A stretch of 64,000 nt of DNA from Ciborinia camelliae (taxonomy: Eukaryota; Ascomycota; Leotiomycetes; Helotiales; Sclerotiniaceae). Within the stretch, counting starts at the first letter, position 1, and each line of letters opens with the position of its first letter. The notes under the pieces were generated by a model. It saw nothing but the letters and a program-made list of their open reading frames with translations, was not told where the DNA came from and did not search any database. Positions 1-12,620 of the stretch are shown here, in pieces. The position numbers and the translations under genes are program-made. The stretch is from the NCBI GenBank assembly GCA_025890175.1, contig JANPYM010000015.1, positions 232,068 through 296,067 on the forward strand. The letters run 5' to 3'.

Positions 1-119
1 CTAGGGTTATTTCTTCCTGGTTGAATCGGTATGTAGTCACTGATATCTGCTCCCGAACCTTTTATTTGTCCCCCCGCGATGTTTTCGGTTGTATAATGTG
101 GGAGAAGAACTTGAGACAT
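1..119 (-). CDS. 5' end of an unidentified gene running off the left edge
   Basis: Reading the minus strand from an ATG at 117-119 gives 39 codons without a stop up to the window edge, beginning MSQVLLPHYTTENIAGG. The ATG sits in an AAAATGTC context with A at -3, which is a good start context for filamentous fungi. The product cannot be recognised from this fragment. If it is a gene, it is transcribed in the same direction as the OTU gene, and the roughly 860 bp between them would be its promoter plus the OTU gene's 3' region. An intron could also begin within the fragment. It may be chance, because 39 open codons is short. Confidence 0.4.
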   Translation of the reverse strand, partial: MSQVLLPHYTTENIAGGQIKGSGADISDYIPIQPGRNNP

Positions 120-983
120 TTTGAGATTATAGTTTAGAGATACTCCGTAGTTGAAGTTTGCTGTGTGAGTGAGTATAATATATCTTTACACCTCTTTTTT
201 AAAACATAGAGATCATTGACTCTGTATACAACTTTCTTATAATAAAGCAGTTGGTTTTCATTTTGTCAGTCTTTATTTTTTCGGATCATAGTTCTTTAGC
301 TTGAATATTGAACAAAGCAAAATCCAAGTCCGGTCTTTACATTATCTTTTGCAGGGACAAAGAACTGGATACTGATAGTTTCAAGCAGTGATCCTGGTGT
401 ATCAATACCTAGCTATATTATCTATTATAGAGGAAGGAAAAGTGTATCAACGCCAGATATTTTACTAGCCTGTAACTGTAGATGCCCTTGGCGTCTAAGA
501 ATACAAGTCAACTCAACACTGTTGTATCATAATTCTCGGCACAAATCAACTACTTTCTATTTGGAATTATGTTAGTAATAATCCAGTGATATAAAACACA
601 TTTCGGATCTCTATGCACTGTGGTTTTATTATTCCGTGAATTTAATAAAATCGGCTACAATATATGTGTAATATTGAACTTTGTACATTGGATCCCCAAC
701 CCTCCTTCTCCTTTTCCAAATTCTAGTCAAAACGGCAGAATCAAAATACTCAAAACTAATACATTTGAAGATATCTCAGCATAAATTTTACCCCTCTTGA
801 ATAAATACTCATCAATTTCTCAGTGAATCGCTCATCTTTATTGTTCAAGATAACATGATCGACCACTTTTGGCGGAGACCTTGGCAGGAGCCGCTTTAGA
901 AGGTACCTTTCCGGCGGCTTTCGCAGGGGCTTTTGATGTTTCTTCTTCATCCTCATTATCTCTATCGAGACTGACAATGTTCT
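120..983. other. Intergenic region and 3' part of the OTU locus
   Basis: From 120 to about 740 I see no gene or RNA. The stretch is moderately AT-rich single-copy DNA. From 838 to about 1075 a second minus-strand frame is open and has a lysine/alanine/proline-rich, protein-like composition. It is discussed with the OTU gene as a possible alternative C-terminus. Confidence 0.5.
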
Positions 984-2609
984 TTATGGTCTCGTCGACT
1001 GAGGCAATAGTTGTCCTAGATTTTCTGACAGTTCCACGGTTGATGGCATTGTTTGCTCTCTTACCCACCACTTTATCGAAGTTGGGTCATTCTCCTGCGC
1101 CGCTGCCTCCCTCTCTCTCTTCAGCCATGTCAAGATTTTATTTATATCAACAGATCCATTTGCATCAGTAATCCCAAGAATTCTAGTAATATCAATATCA
1201 TTTGGATTCGGAATTATCGGCTGTGCAATAGGTGGAGGCAAAATCGGTCTGCCTTTTCCACCCGGAGGTGACTGCTTAGTCCATCCTGGTCTGGGCGTTA
1301 TAGTTACACCATCTGGAAATGGAAATTGTGTTTCGGGGTTATTGCGTGGGGCTAAGTTTTGATAGTGATTCCCATTGATGATATGGAAAAACATATGGGT
1401 TGCGTTGTATTGGCCATATAGACCAATGGTCTGATAATCTTGTGGATCCTTTTGTTCCCTTGGTATATTTTCGGGTCCTTCGAATTGCTCGTAAAGAATT
1501 ATAAAGAGGTTAAAGATGTCAGCCGTTACACTGAAGAGTTCGGATGATTGCCAAGCCTAAAAGAGTTATGATTAGATCCGCACTATCATCTCTCTATGAG
1601 TATGAAGGTCAACTTACATGTGGATTACATAGTTGTTGCCACATATTCATTCTGCTGGTGGAACTTCTCGTTGCATTCAAAAGCCAATAAAAGTCATATC
1701 GTGGGTGAGCAGGATGGGTGAGCACATATCGGAAAAACCATAGATGGCAATATTTCACGATATGCCACCACTCGGTCGTTCCATATAGACCCATAGAAAC
1801 TGAGACTATCAGCACAAATTCTTACCAAAATATAGCAATAGAACTATAAACTTACCAGCAGCAAAATAGCAGTCCCCAGATGACGATTTTGTATCCATGG
1901 GATAAAATCCTTGTCCATCCATATATTTGAGATTTTTCTTGTATTTCTTATTTGCTGACTTTCGGACGGGCATCTCCGCGTCTCTCGGGAGTTTCTTCCA
2001 ATCAGCCGGGATACTATCTCGTACTACCCTGTCGTCATCGGCTTTTGGATCGTTTCTCCATCCATATTCATAATTCCCGGGTCCCGGGAATTCTTTGCGT
2101 AGTCGATCCGTATCAGGATTTTCAACTCTGGAAGCTCGAGCGGCTTGAGGAGACAAGGGTAAAATCCCTGGTGGTCGTGCTGGAATACCACGAGGTTCTT
2201 TTAGGGATTGAGGAACTCCCTTGCCATTGCCTTTGTCTCTTGCCTCCTTTAGTGGTTTTTTATCAACTTTTATCCTCTTTTCCTCCTTTTCTTTCTCTAT
2301 CTCGTGAGCGCGACGACGCTTCCTCCTCTCGGCTTCTGAATCAGTGGAGCTTTCATCCAAAGGGGGAGAAGGAGAAGGAACAGGTTTACGGGAAGGCCGC
2401 CATTCGGGATGGAGTACGTCCCATGCATCTTTCTTGGACTTTCCGCTAAGCCATTTTGTTGGCTGTGTGAATTCCATGCCTCTTGCATTATCTCCGAACG
2501 GACCTTTCTTTTGCACGGGTTCGGTGTATTCGGGTCGTTTGGGTTTGGGACGAGGTACGTTAATATTCGGGTCCCGAGTAAGGGCGCGGGCGAGCTTTTG
2601 ATCATCCAT
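984..2609 (-). CDS. OTU-domain cysteine protease (probable deubiquitinase)
   Basis: Three exons on the minus strand: 2609-1856, 1799-1618 and 1556-984. The introns at 1800-1855 and 1557-1617 have GTAAGTTT and GTAAGTTG donors, and all joins keep frame, giving 502 aa. Residues 1-240 are charged and disordered-looking, with an RRKRRR basic run. From about residue 243 the sequence follows the OTU pattern: SSGDCYFAAVSMGLYG holds the probable catalytic Cys247, WQSSELFSVTADIFNLFIILYE is the typical central strand/helix block, and NGNHYQNL carries the probable catalytic His376. OTU proteins remove ubiquitin from substrates; the usual DGNC is SGDC here. The end is uncertain. At about residue 476 a strong GTAAGA donor-like site coincides with a second frame, open to 838, that encodes an SKAPAKAAGK-type tail. 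The true stop may therefore lie at 838 through a frameshift or a further intron. Confidence 0.75.
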
Positions 2610-5070
2610 GATATATTATGGTCTAAGTTCAAAACAATTCGTTTGCTACCATCGGAGGTTTCTGTGATGACTTGGAACAGGTCCAGTTTTTTTGACTATT
2701 TTATAATCTTATGAATACAAATTTCGCATGAGATTTCTATAAACTGTGACAAAGAGCTTAGTGATGTTTTTTTCTCCTCACCGAAGTGACCATTTTTGAC
2801 GTTTTGGGATATAGAATGAAAGAGTTGACTATGGAGATAAAGAAGAAACTTTGCCGGAATGAGGAGGATACAAAGAGTGTCCCTTTGTTTATTTTGAAAC
2901 TTTCATACAATAGACATGGAATATTTCTCGAAAAATATATGTTGATTGAATGCGGTGAGAGACATAGCATTCCATTGCCAATTTTCCATTGATGAAATAG
3001 GAAAAGGGGGTAATCATGATTTAGCGACAACACTTCACAGTATAATGACAACACTCAATATTGGCAAAGATTGTTGCATGTAACTAGAATCTAGACTTCT
3101 ATAAAGTTATCGTATAATCAATGAATATATATCATGCCTTCGTAGCATTGATATATCAAGGGGGGCTTAGATTCACTCTTTGCCCAGAATAACATCCTCT
3201 GCTCTTGAAGTTGTATCTTTGCCATATGGATCAACCAAAATCATATATACTCTATTCGATGGGAAATACAAGCTTTAGCTTCAAGAAAATCTTCTTGTGA
3301 AGTCAAGGGCATTTTATTTTGGAATTTTCCATTTTCCAAACCTTTGCCAACGCATCACCTGCCGACCTCGGACTATCTTGAAATAACATAAAAAAGTTCG
3401 AGAGGCCACTAAAATTTACACCCAGAAAGGACTTCAATATTTGAACACTTGAATATTCAAAATCTCATGTTTCCCAATCCATGGCCATCAAGTCAAAAGT
3501 GGGCATTCAATCATCATACTTTGAATGCTCATCTGAGACCTACGCAATAGAAAAGTTCGGGTCAATAGTAAAAGCCCTCGATTGGATAACAGAAGAGGGT
3601 AAAAATAATATACTATAAATGATAGCTTTTAAACCCATACCAAGAACAGACTTCGATAATAACTCGTTTTTTCGATTCGTTCAACACATTGGACAAGATT
3701 GACAGTAGCGTTACGACTAACCCAGTTACAGATGCGGTGATAGAAGTTCCGAATCATCATCCAATAGTCCGTACAATGACCAGGGCATGATACATAGAGC
3801 AATCCAAATATAATATATATATATATATATATGTGTATGAGTGAGGAGAGACTATGTTAGATTCCACTTCTCCCAGGGTCCCAGCCCACCATTATCCATG
3901 ACGATTACAAAATACGACAGCAAAAACAGCACCAAAACATGACAAATATTAGAGAAGACTACTGTCATCATTGCCCAAGTCCTATCAAGTAACATCTCGA
4001 AGACTTGTCTCTGATATTCTGGTAAAAAGGGGCACCGAAGTTGCAAAGCACTATCAGAACTTTGTTTCGAAGCTACTTCGGGTGTTGCTCAACTTTGAGT
4101 GCCGGTCCCACGACTTCATTTTCGTGTATCCATGACGACATGGTTGCTTCTGGATAGACATACAAATCTTTTGTCCGTGAGCAACATCTGCTTGTGGGTT
4201 TCTAGGAGGCACCCAAAGACGATTTATATAATCAGTTATTTACGTGGTCGAATCAACTACGGGGTAGATTAAGAATCAACAACCATTGCTTGATCCACAC
4301 ATCCCCCACTTGCCTGCCATCAATCTACTTTACATGAGGATTTTTTTTCAAATACCAATATGATATCGTGCACGGAATTCGCTTTCTTTTCATCCATGCT
4401 GCACCCACAACCTCCAGCATCTAGTTGATATAAAGGTTATCCGTTCAAGTAAATTTGTAAATGGCACAGTTTAGAAGATGCCAGAAAATGATAACAGGTG
4501 CAGGTTCTGGAGATTACCATTGGGAATTTGATGCCACGACAGGCATTACCAAATTTCCGTTTTTCCCCGGAGCCCTTTTGTCTAATATCACCTTGATATA
4601 CTTTTTATCAAGAGCTATCTCTATTCGCCCGGACACTGTATTTGACAATAAGTAATAAGCATATATTGCAAAATAAAATGACAGCAACAGCAAGGAGTTG
4701 GGATGAAAACAAACCATTTTCAGCCGAATGTTAATAAAAATTTAGAAATTACAAAGATTGATTTATGATAAGTTCATGAATTATGAATTTACCAAAGGAG
4801 CTCAACCACAACTACCCCGATTAAACATCATTTCCCTCCTCTCCATTATCGCCAAGCTCAAAACTATGAATCGGGGTTCATAACATGAGTTCCGGATATA
4901 TATATTTCCGCAAAATCCCCCACACACCGGAAAACCCCACATCCCATCCCCACCTCAAAAATCTCAAGTCCAAAATTCCTCAAGCAAAACGAATTGGGAG
5001 AGCAAATGAAAAGCTCAAAACATTAATGGACAAAAAATTAGAGGACTAGAAAAGCAAAAATAACAAATGT
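2610..5070. other. Intergenic, no gene seen
   Basis: This 2.4-kb stretch of ordinary-to-AT-rich DNA lies between the OTU gene start and the tRNA. It contains a (TA)n dinucleotide run at about 3809-3831. Open frames here are short (64-98 codons), lack recognisable domains and have no supporting splice signals. The part next to 2609 should hold the OTU promoter. Confidence 0.6.
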
Positions 5071-5151
5071 CGACGTCGGCATGATTCGAACATGCGCCCC
5101 CGAAAGGAATTGATTTCTAGTCAATCACGTTAACCACTCCGTCACGACGCC
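5071..5151 (-). tRNA. tRNA-Ser(AGA)
   Basis: The minus strand folds as a class II tRNA. The acceptor stem GGCGTCG pairs with CGACGTC (one G-U), followed by discriminator G. The D arm contains GAGTGGTTAAC. The anticodon arm TTGACTAGAAATCAA has anticodon AGA, a longer variable arm follows, and the T arm is GCATG-TTCGAAT-CATGC. There is no intron. A run of five T on the minus strand (5056-5060 as A on plus), 11 nt past the 3' end, fits a Pol III terminator. The serine assignment rests on the anticodon plus the long variable arm. The AT-rich mobile-element island begins immediately on its 5' side. Confidence 0.93.
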
Positions 5152-5629
5152 ATACTAGTTTGTTAAAACTCCTAAGCTTTGTCGCAATATATTCTATAGA
5201 AAAAATGGTTACATTTTAAAAAGGGGTAAAGGGAGACAAAGTTCGATGTATATAAGACTATTGTTACGCTGCTAATTTATATATATCTCTTTATAAAATC
5301 TAAGATTAAAGTATAATAATACTTGATATATTCTCTAATAAATTTTTTTAAACTAATAATTAGAAACTAAAAAAAAATTAATTTCGAGAATTTAATTAGA
5401 TAATTAATTAAGCGTTAAAGGAATTATTACTATTAGTTCTAATTGGCTATATAGTTAACTATATATAAATAGCTTTAAGAACGAGATTGTTTTGATTAGA
5501 GAATAGTATTACGAAGTAGTATTAGTCTATATATAGTACGTTAGCTTTTAGATTTATAATCTACTAGTAGAATTATATCTTTTATAGATTAATTGGCGTA
5601 GTAGTAAAGCTAACGACTACTACGTTATA

Positions 5630-5777
5630 TATGTCACGCCAAGGCCCCTGCCTAGTGAATAACAGTCACGTAATCACCTCTATATTAGATAGTGTTCTTT
5701 TCAAGAGAATTCTTTTCTTTTTAGTATAGTTCTTTTATTAGATTATATATCTACGATTTTATCTTTATAATTCTATA
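5630..5777. repeat. GC-retaining patch beginning TGTCACGCC, possible old LTR fragment
   Basis: Within AT-rich DNA, a patch starting TGTCACGCCAAGGCCCCTGC at about 5632 keeps ordinary base composition. A TGT start is common for fungal LTRs, but no partner copy, ACA end or target duplication could be paired with it here. The LTR element at 5778 begins just downstream of this patch. Confidence 0.2.
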
Positions 5778-5991
5778 TGTTGAAATATATTATAGGGGTA
5801 ATAACTATATATATATATGTATATATACTTTCAGTTGATTATATATTATTAAGAGGTTCTAGTTACGAAATGCTTTATTATATACTATTTGATGTTGTAC
5901 TAGTTTGTATTAGTTTGTAGATTAGTATTATATAGTTTGTACGTTTGTACAATATAATTTATATAATTCATTTATTCGACACTAGTAACTC
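5778..5991 (+). repeat. 5' LTR of the 5778-20883 element
   Basis: A 214-bp repeat bounded by TGT and ACA. It is homologous to 20708-20883 (same orientation) and to 18246-18448 and 20247-20449 (opposite orientation). Shared blocks include CATTTATTCGACA at the end, the TATTAAGAGGTTCTAG block and an inner TATATATGTATATATACTT block. It is preceded by the duplication CTATA. Confidence 0.8.
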
Positions 5992-6050
5992 TTTAAAAAG
6001 GTCGAAGAGATTATGTAAATCATTAGCTAGCTTCTTTCATTATGCCCAAA

Positions 6051-6150
6051 TATACCCTGATATGCCCTGATATGCCCTGATATGCCCTGATATGCCCTGA
6101 TATGCCCTGATATGCCCTGATATGCCCTGATATGCCCTGATATACCCTGA
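6051..6150 (+). repeat. 10-bp minisatellite (TATGCCCTGA)n
   Basis: Eight exact copies of TATGCCCTGA occupy 6061-6140, flanked by one variant TATACCCTGA on each side. The array lies in the leader of the LTR element, about 60 bp past the 5' LTR. In the related element at 18246-20449 the corresponding place (near 20130, reversed) holds only about one AT-converted unit, so the array expanded in this copy. Confidence 0.9.
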
Positions 6151-6234
6151 TATACCACTATTCTATTCCATCCTTCCGTCGCTGTCGTAAATGGTGTAGA
6201 ACTTGAAGTCGAAATAAGGTTCGAGGCTGAAACG

Positions 6235-6730
6235 TATATAGAATCGAAGTGCAGGGGGTAGGTAGAATCGAAGTGCAGAGGGTAGATAGAATCGAAGTGT
6301 AGAAGGTAGGTAGAATCGAAGTGCAGGGGGTAGGTGTACGTAGATTCGTAGTGCAAAGGGTAGTAGGTGTATGTAGATTCGAAGTGCAGAGGGTAGTAGG
6401 TTCGATTATAGAAAGTGATTCGTTCGAAGCTAGTAGTTCTAAAATATGCTCTTCTGAAATATGCTCTTCTTACATATAAAGAATTGAAATATTATTTTCT
6501 CGTGGAACCAATATATTTTTTTGCTACATACAAGTATCTAAAATATGCTTTTCTTGTATATAAGAATTTGAAATTAATATACGAGAACCTAAAATTGATA
6601 GGTTTTAAAGAATTGAAACTAATGGATTTTGAAGAATTGGAACTAATAGATTTTCAGGGACTGGAACTAGTAGATCTTATTGCTTTTTCCGAAGTTGTTC
6701 AGCGTACTCTTATAGGGTATAAGATCTAAA
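6235..6730 (+). repeat. Leader-region tandem repeats of the LTR element
   Basis: 6235-6410 holds about seven degenerate units of the type AGAATCGAAGTGCAGGGGGT. 6420-6730 holds shorter units around AAATATGCTCTTCT and GAATTGGAACTAATAGATTT. The same two blocks occur inverted at 19870-20060 and 19270-19860 inside the element at 18246-20449. A 104-codon plus-strand frame across 6415-6729 is a product of the repeat and not a credible gene. Confidence 0.75.
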
Positions 6731-8358
6731 CTTTATATATCGATCTAGTAGTGCCTCTTCGACTTTTTTATTAATCCAGGGTCGATATACAGTCGATGAT
6801 AAGCAAACCTTACTTAAATTTTTTTTGCTTTTAAATTTTTTATTTTTATTATAAAATATATAGATTTTTAAGCTAATTTTAATAATATAAAAATATTTTA
6901 AAAATTCCATTAAAAAAAGCTTCAAAAATCTAAAAAACAAAATTTTAAAAACAAAATTGTCATTACGTAATCATTCAATCTTATATAAACTATATCAAAT
7001 CGATAATATTATTTATATTACGAATCTAAAGATAATAAAAACAAAAAAAATATTTGGATGAAGAATTCAGACTTGAAGCTAATATATTAATAATTATTAA
7101 TATTTGATATTAATAAACAACAAATTTTTATTATAATATTTAATTTTTAATTATTTAATATATATAAAAATAAATTTTTAAAATTAAACAAAAAAAACTT
7201 TAAAAATATATAAAATTTTATATTAAACAAAATATTATTGTTTTAATAATAATTGATAATATATTATTAATTATTTAAAAAAATAATAATAATTTTATTT
7301 AAAAAAATAATAAAAAGTTTTTGATTTAATATTAATTTAATTAATTTTTTTATATTTTTTATTTTAATAATTTTTTTTATTTTTTTTAAAAAATAATTTA
7401 TTAATTAAATTAATAATATTTAAAATAATATTAAATATAAAAAGTATTTTTATATTTATTTAATAAAATATTAAAATTAATAATATATAAAATAATATTA
7501 TTAATAAATTTTAAATATATTAATAAAATACAAATTCTTTTTTAAAATTCAAAAATTTTCTAAAAAAAAACTTTTATAATATTTTAAAATAATAAATATA
7601 AAATATAAAAAATGATATAAAAATTATAAACAAAATTATAATCCAATTTATTTAAATATAAAAAATTATTAAAATTTCAATATTTTTTAATAATATATTA
7701 TTTATTTATTTTAAATCAAATATTAAATTTTCAAAACTTTAAAAATTATTTTGATATAAAAAAACAAACATTTTTTAAATAAATTTTTTTTTTTAAATTA
7801 AAATAATATTTAAAAATAATAATGAATATTATTTTCTTATTAATATTTAAAAAATAGATTATATAATATAATATTTCGAAAAATATTTTTTAGTAATATA
7901 ATATTAATTTATTAATATAGTTTAATTAAATAATATTATATAAATAAAATTTAAAAGAATATATATATAATATAATTTTAAATAAAAGAAACTGATAATA
8001 TATAATAATTATTTAAATATTAAAAATTAAATAATATTTAAAATAAAATATAAATAATTTTATTTTTTATTTAAATGATTTAAAAAAATATATAAAATAA
8101 AAAACGAATAATATATATTAAAAACAATTATTTATTAATTTATATTTTAATATAAATAAAAGAATATTTGAATTCTTTTAATGGATTCGAAGAATCAAGT
8201 TCAATTTCAAAGTACCATGTTTTTTATGATTACGTAATACATATACTATGAGGGAGGGCATTTTCTGAAGATGTACCATTCTAAAGGTCGCTTCTGAATG
8301 GTTATAATTATGCTCCGTATCTTTTAACTGGCTCGCGCTAAAGATCCCGGTCGCATGC

Positions 8359-8625
8359 TTACCTAACCTACCTAGCCTATCTAGCTTACCTAACCTATCT
8401 AGCCTATCTAGCCTATCTAGCTTATCTAACCTACCTAGCTTACTTAGCTTACCTAACCTACCTAGCCTACCTAGCCTACCTAGCCTACCTAGCCTACCTA
8501 GCCGTACCTAGCCGAACCTAGCCGAACCTAGCCGAACCTAGCCGAACCTAGCCGAACCTATCTACCTACGAACCTACGAACCTACGAACCTACGAACCTA
8601 TCTAGCCTACACATCGAACCTACAA
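8359..8625 (+). repeat. CCTA-based minisatellite with drifting units
   Basis: The units change along the array: about 9-bp CCTACCTAG and CCTATCTAG forms first, then 10-bp CCTAGCCGAA forms, then 8-bp CTACGAAC forms. The gradual change of unit suggests successive local amplification. It is unaffected by the AT-conversion seen around it. Confidence 0.85.
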
Positions 8626-8651
8626 ATCGAGCGTAGCGAGGAATGGGGGTT

Positions 8652-8667
8652 TGGGGGCTTGCCCCCA
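8652..8667. repeat. GC hairpin TGGGGGCTTGCCCCCA
   Basis: A perfect 7-bp stem with a TT loop lies directly before the AAAT array, preceded by GAGCGTAGCGAGGAATGGGG. Its position at the border of unique DNA and the simple repeat suggests the functional 3' end of the inserted element. Confidence 0.6.
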
Positions 8668-9440
<773 letters not shown>

Positions 9441-9444
<4 letters not shown>

Positions 9445-9560
9445 ACTAATAATACTAATAATACTAATAATACTAATAATACTAATAATACTAATAATAC
9501 TAATAATACTAATAATACTAATAATACTAATAATACTAATAATACTAATAATACTAATAA
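9441..9560 (+). repeat. 9-bp tandem repeat (TAATACTAA)n
   Basis: About 13 exact units follow the AAAT array without a spacer. The unit could have arisen from the tetranucleotide by mutation and re-amplification. Confidence 0.95.
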
Positions 9561-10069
9561 TTATATAGAAAAAGAAAATAAAAGATTCTTTGAATACACA
9601 GTCTGAAAATCTATTTTCCGCGACGGCTAGTAATTTTAAATTTAAAAAAAATTTATAAAATAAATATATAAATTAAAAAATATTAATTAAATATATTATC
9701 TTTTTATATTATCCAAATTTTAAAAAAATTATATAAATATTATATTGATAAAATTTATTAAAATTAAAATAAAATCAAATTGAAAAATTATATAAAAGAA
9801 TTATTTAATAAAAAAAACCTAATATTAAAAATATTAAAAAAAATTATTAAAAAATTATTAATATTAATAATTAAATTATTATATTATTAATTATAAAAAT
9901 TTATTTAAATATTAATATTATTAAAAAAAATATTTCGAAAAAAATTATTTTAAAAAAAAAATAGGTTTATATTAATAAAAAAATATTAAATTTTTTTAAT
10001 AAAAAAATAAAAAAATATATTAATAAAGAAATAACGAAATTTAATAATTATTTAATTTTAAAAAAAAAA

Positions 10070-10101
<32 letters not shown>

Positions 10102-10965
10102 TTAAATTAAAATATTAATTAATAATATTTTGTTATTTTATTAATTTAGATATTTAAGTTAATATAATTTAATAAAATAAATATATTAAATAAATTTAAA
10201 AACCTATATTAAAAAAAAGTATATCTTTAATATTTATATTAAAGATTTATATTTTTATTTATAAAAATTATTAATTTATTATAAAAATAACAAATATATT
10301 AAAAAATAAAAAAATATATATTTATTAATTTATTTTAATTATTTTGGATTTTTTTTATATAAATATAATTTTAAGTTTTTTATAATTAAAAATAATAAAT
10401 TTTAAAATCGATTAATAATTAATAAAACTTTGTTTTTGATTTGATTTAAAATTTATTAAAATTATTTTGATATAAAAAGTTTATCAAAAAATAAACAAAA
10501 GAATACAAATTTTAATTTTATAATTAAACTAAATATTTAATCTCAAAATAATATAAATGAAATACAAAATCTTTATTTTAAAAATTTTTATTATTTTAAA
10601 TAAATATAAAAATTTAAAATAAACTTTTTTTTTTTAAAAAAAAAAGATTATTATTTAATTATTATTTAATAAAATATTGAATTAAGTTAAAATTAAATAT
10701 TATTTTTTTATAAAGTTTAATATATATTTTTTAAAAAAAAAAATTATTAATTTTAAAAAAATATTTAAAAAAATATTAATTAAAAAAATAAATTTATTAT
10801 TCAATAAATTTTATTAAAATCTTAATTATATTTATTTAAAAAAAGAAAAATTATTAATTATATATTAATTATAAAAGATTAAATTGGATTATTAAAAAAA
10901 ATTAAATATTTTTATTTTTAATTAGTAAATTTTTTAATCAATTATAAAAAGATATTATTTTTATT

Positions 10966-11097
10966 AAATTAGATTTAAAAAATATATATTATCAAATTCA
11001 AATTTAGATAGAAAATGAATAAAAGATAATATTTTATATTTGTTATAAATAATTTAAATATTTAATTATATTTTTTAGTTTTATAAATATTTTTATT
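10966..11097 (+). pseudogene. RIP-ruined reverse transcriptase remnant (Ty3/gypsy), copy 1
   Basis: The plus-strand reading at 10966 keeps the KLDL core of a gypsy reverse transcriptase. It is followed by codon-for-codon matches to the conserved palm region, in which the differing codons are explained by C-to-T or G-to-A change. Tryptophan and glutamine codons have become stops, proline codons have become TTT, and glycine codons AGT or AAA. The second copy at 62946 shows the same pattern with further changes. The coding trace is non-functional. Assignment to Ty3/gypsy rather than copia rests on this motif order. Confidence 0.75.
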
Positions 11098-12597
11098 ATT
11101 TTTTAAATTTATATTAATTAAGTTTTTATAAAGTTAATAAATATTATATATATAATATATTTTAATAATATATTGATTTATTTAATAAATATTTAATAAT
11201 ATATTAATAATATTTATTAAATATTTAAAAAATTAATTATTTACAAAATTTATACAAAATTTAAAAAATATATATTTAATAATAAAGAAATTAAATTTTT
11301 AAAATTTATAATATTATATAATAATATTATTATAAAATCTAATAAAATCGAAATTATTATTAAATAATTTATTTCTAATATTTTAAAAAAGATTTAAGTT
11401 TTTTTAAATTTTATAAACTTTTATTAATAATTTATTAAAAAATATTTAAAAATAATTAATAAAATAATAATATTATTTAAAAAAAACTAAAAAAAAAGAT
11501 TATAAATATTTTTATATAAAATATAAAAATATAAATATTTTTTAAAATATTAAAAACAATATTTATTATTATATTAATATTATAATATTTTTAATTAAAA
11601 TTTTAAATAATAATTAAAATAAATATATTAGAATTTGTTTTAAAATATATACTTTTTTAATTATTTGAAACAAAATCCGATTTAAAAGAATTATTATAAT
11701 AATATTTTGTAATATTTTATTTAAAAAATTAAATTTTATAAAATAATATTATATAATTTATAATTAGAAATGATTAATAATATATATTATATTTTGTAAA
11801 TAATAATATTATATTATAAATAATTATTATATTATTATTATAAAAATAGATTATAATAATTTCTAATATTTTAGAATTAAGAAAAAATTAAATAATAGGT
11901 AAATCAAATAAATTAAAATATTTGTTATATATAATTTTGAAATTAAATATAAAATTAGAAAATCAAATTTAATGAATAAGTTATCGAGATAATTGGATTA
12001 TTTTAATAATTCAAAAAGTAATAATAAAATATTTTTAATATTAAAAAATAAATTGAAAAATATAATAATATTAATTAAAATATATTATTGTTTAAATATA
12101 GAATAAATATTTTTATAAAATATTATAAACTGTTTTTAAAAAAAAGGAAATTGTTTATTTTTTTATAATTTAAAAAAGTTATTAATAGAAATTGATTATA
12201 AATAATTAATATTATAATTAAAAACAAAATAGTATTTAATATTATATTAAAATTTAAAAAAAGATATTTTATTATAATTATAGGAATATAATAAATTTAT
12301 AAAAAATAAAGAGTATATTAAATAAAAACAAAAATTTATTGGAAATGTTTTATTATAATAAATGGATATCAAAAAAATAATTATTTATAATAAAACTATT
12401 TTTATATTATCGAACTTTGTTATAAAAGTAAAGATTTTGAAGGTTTATTATAATAATCTAATAGAAAAATATTAAAATATAAAAGAAATATTAAAAATAT
12501 TAAAAAAAAATATTTTTGATAAAATATAAAAAAACCATTAAAAAATATATTAAGATTTATATAATATATTAATATTTTGTTGCAAGTTCGAATTTTA

Positions 12598-12620
12598 GGC
12601 ATATACAGGGGGTATATGCC
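12598..12620. repeat. Perfect hairpin GGCATATAC-AGGGG-GTATATGCC
   Basis: A 9-bp perfect stem with a 5-nt loop lies at the point where the gypsy-homologous DNA ends and a less AT-converted patch (12620-12910) begins. It may mark a junction between two old elements. Its function is unknown. Confidence 0.6.

Noticed and set aside
6051..6150. CRISPR-like regular repeat
   Set aside because: The 10-bp units are contiguous with no spacers, and the organism is eukaryotic; it is a minisatellite.
12420..12602. 60-codon frame in island 1 (also frames at 53983-54201 and 55983-56171)
   Set aside because: Composition is only F/I/K/L/N/Y from AT-only DNA; chance frames without any family resemblance.
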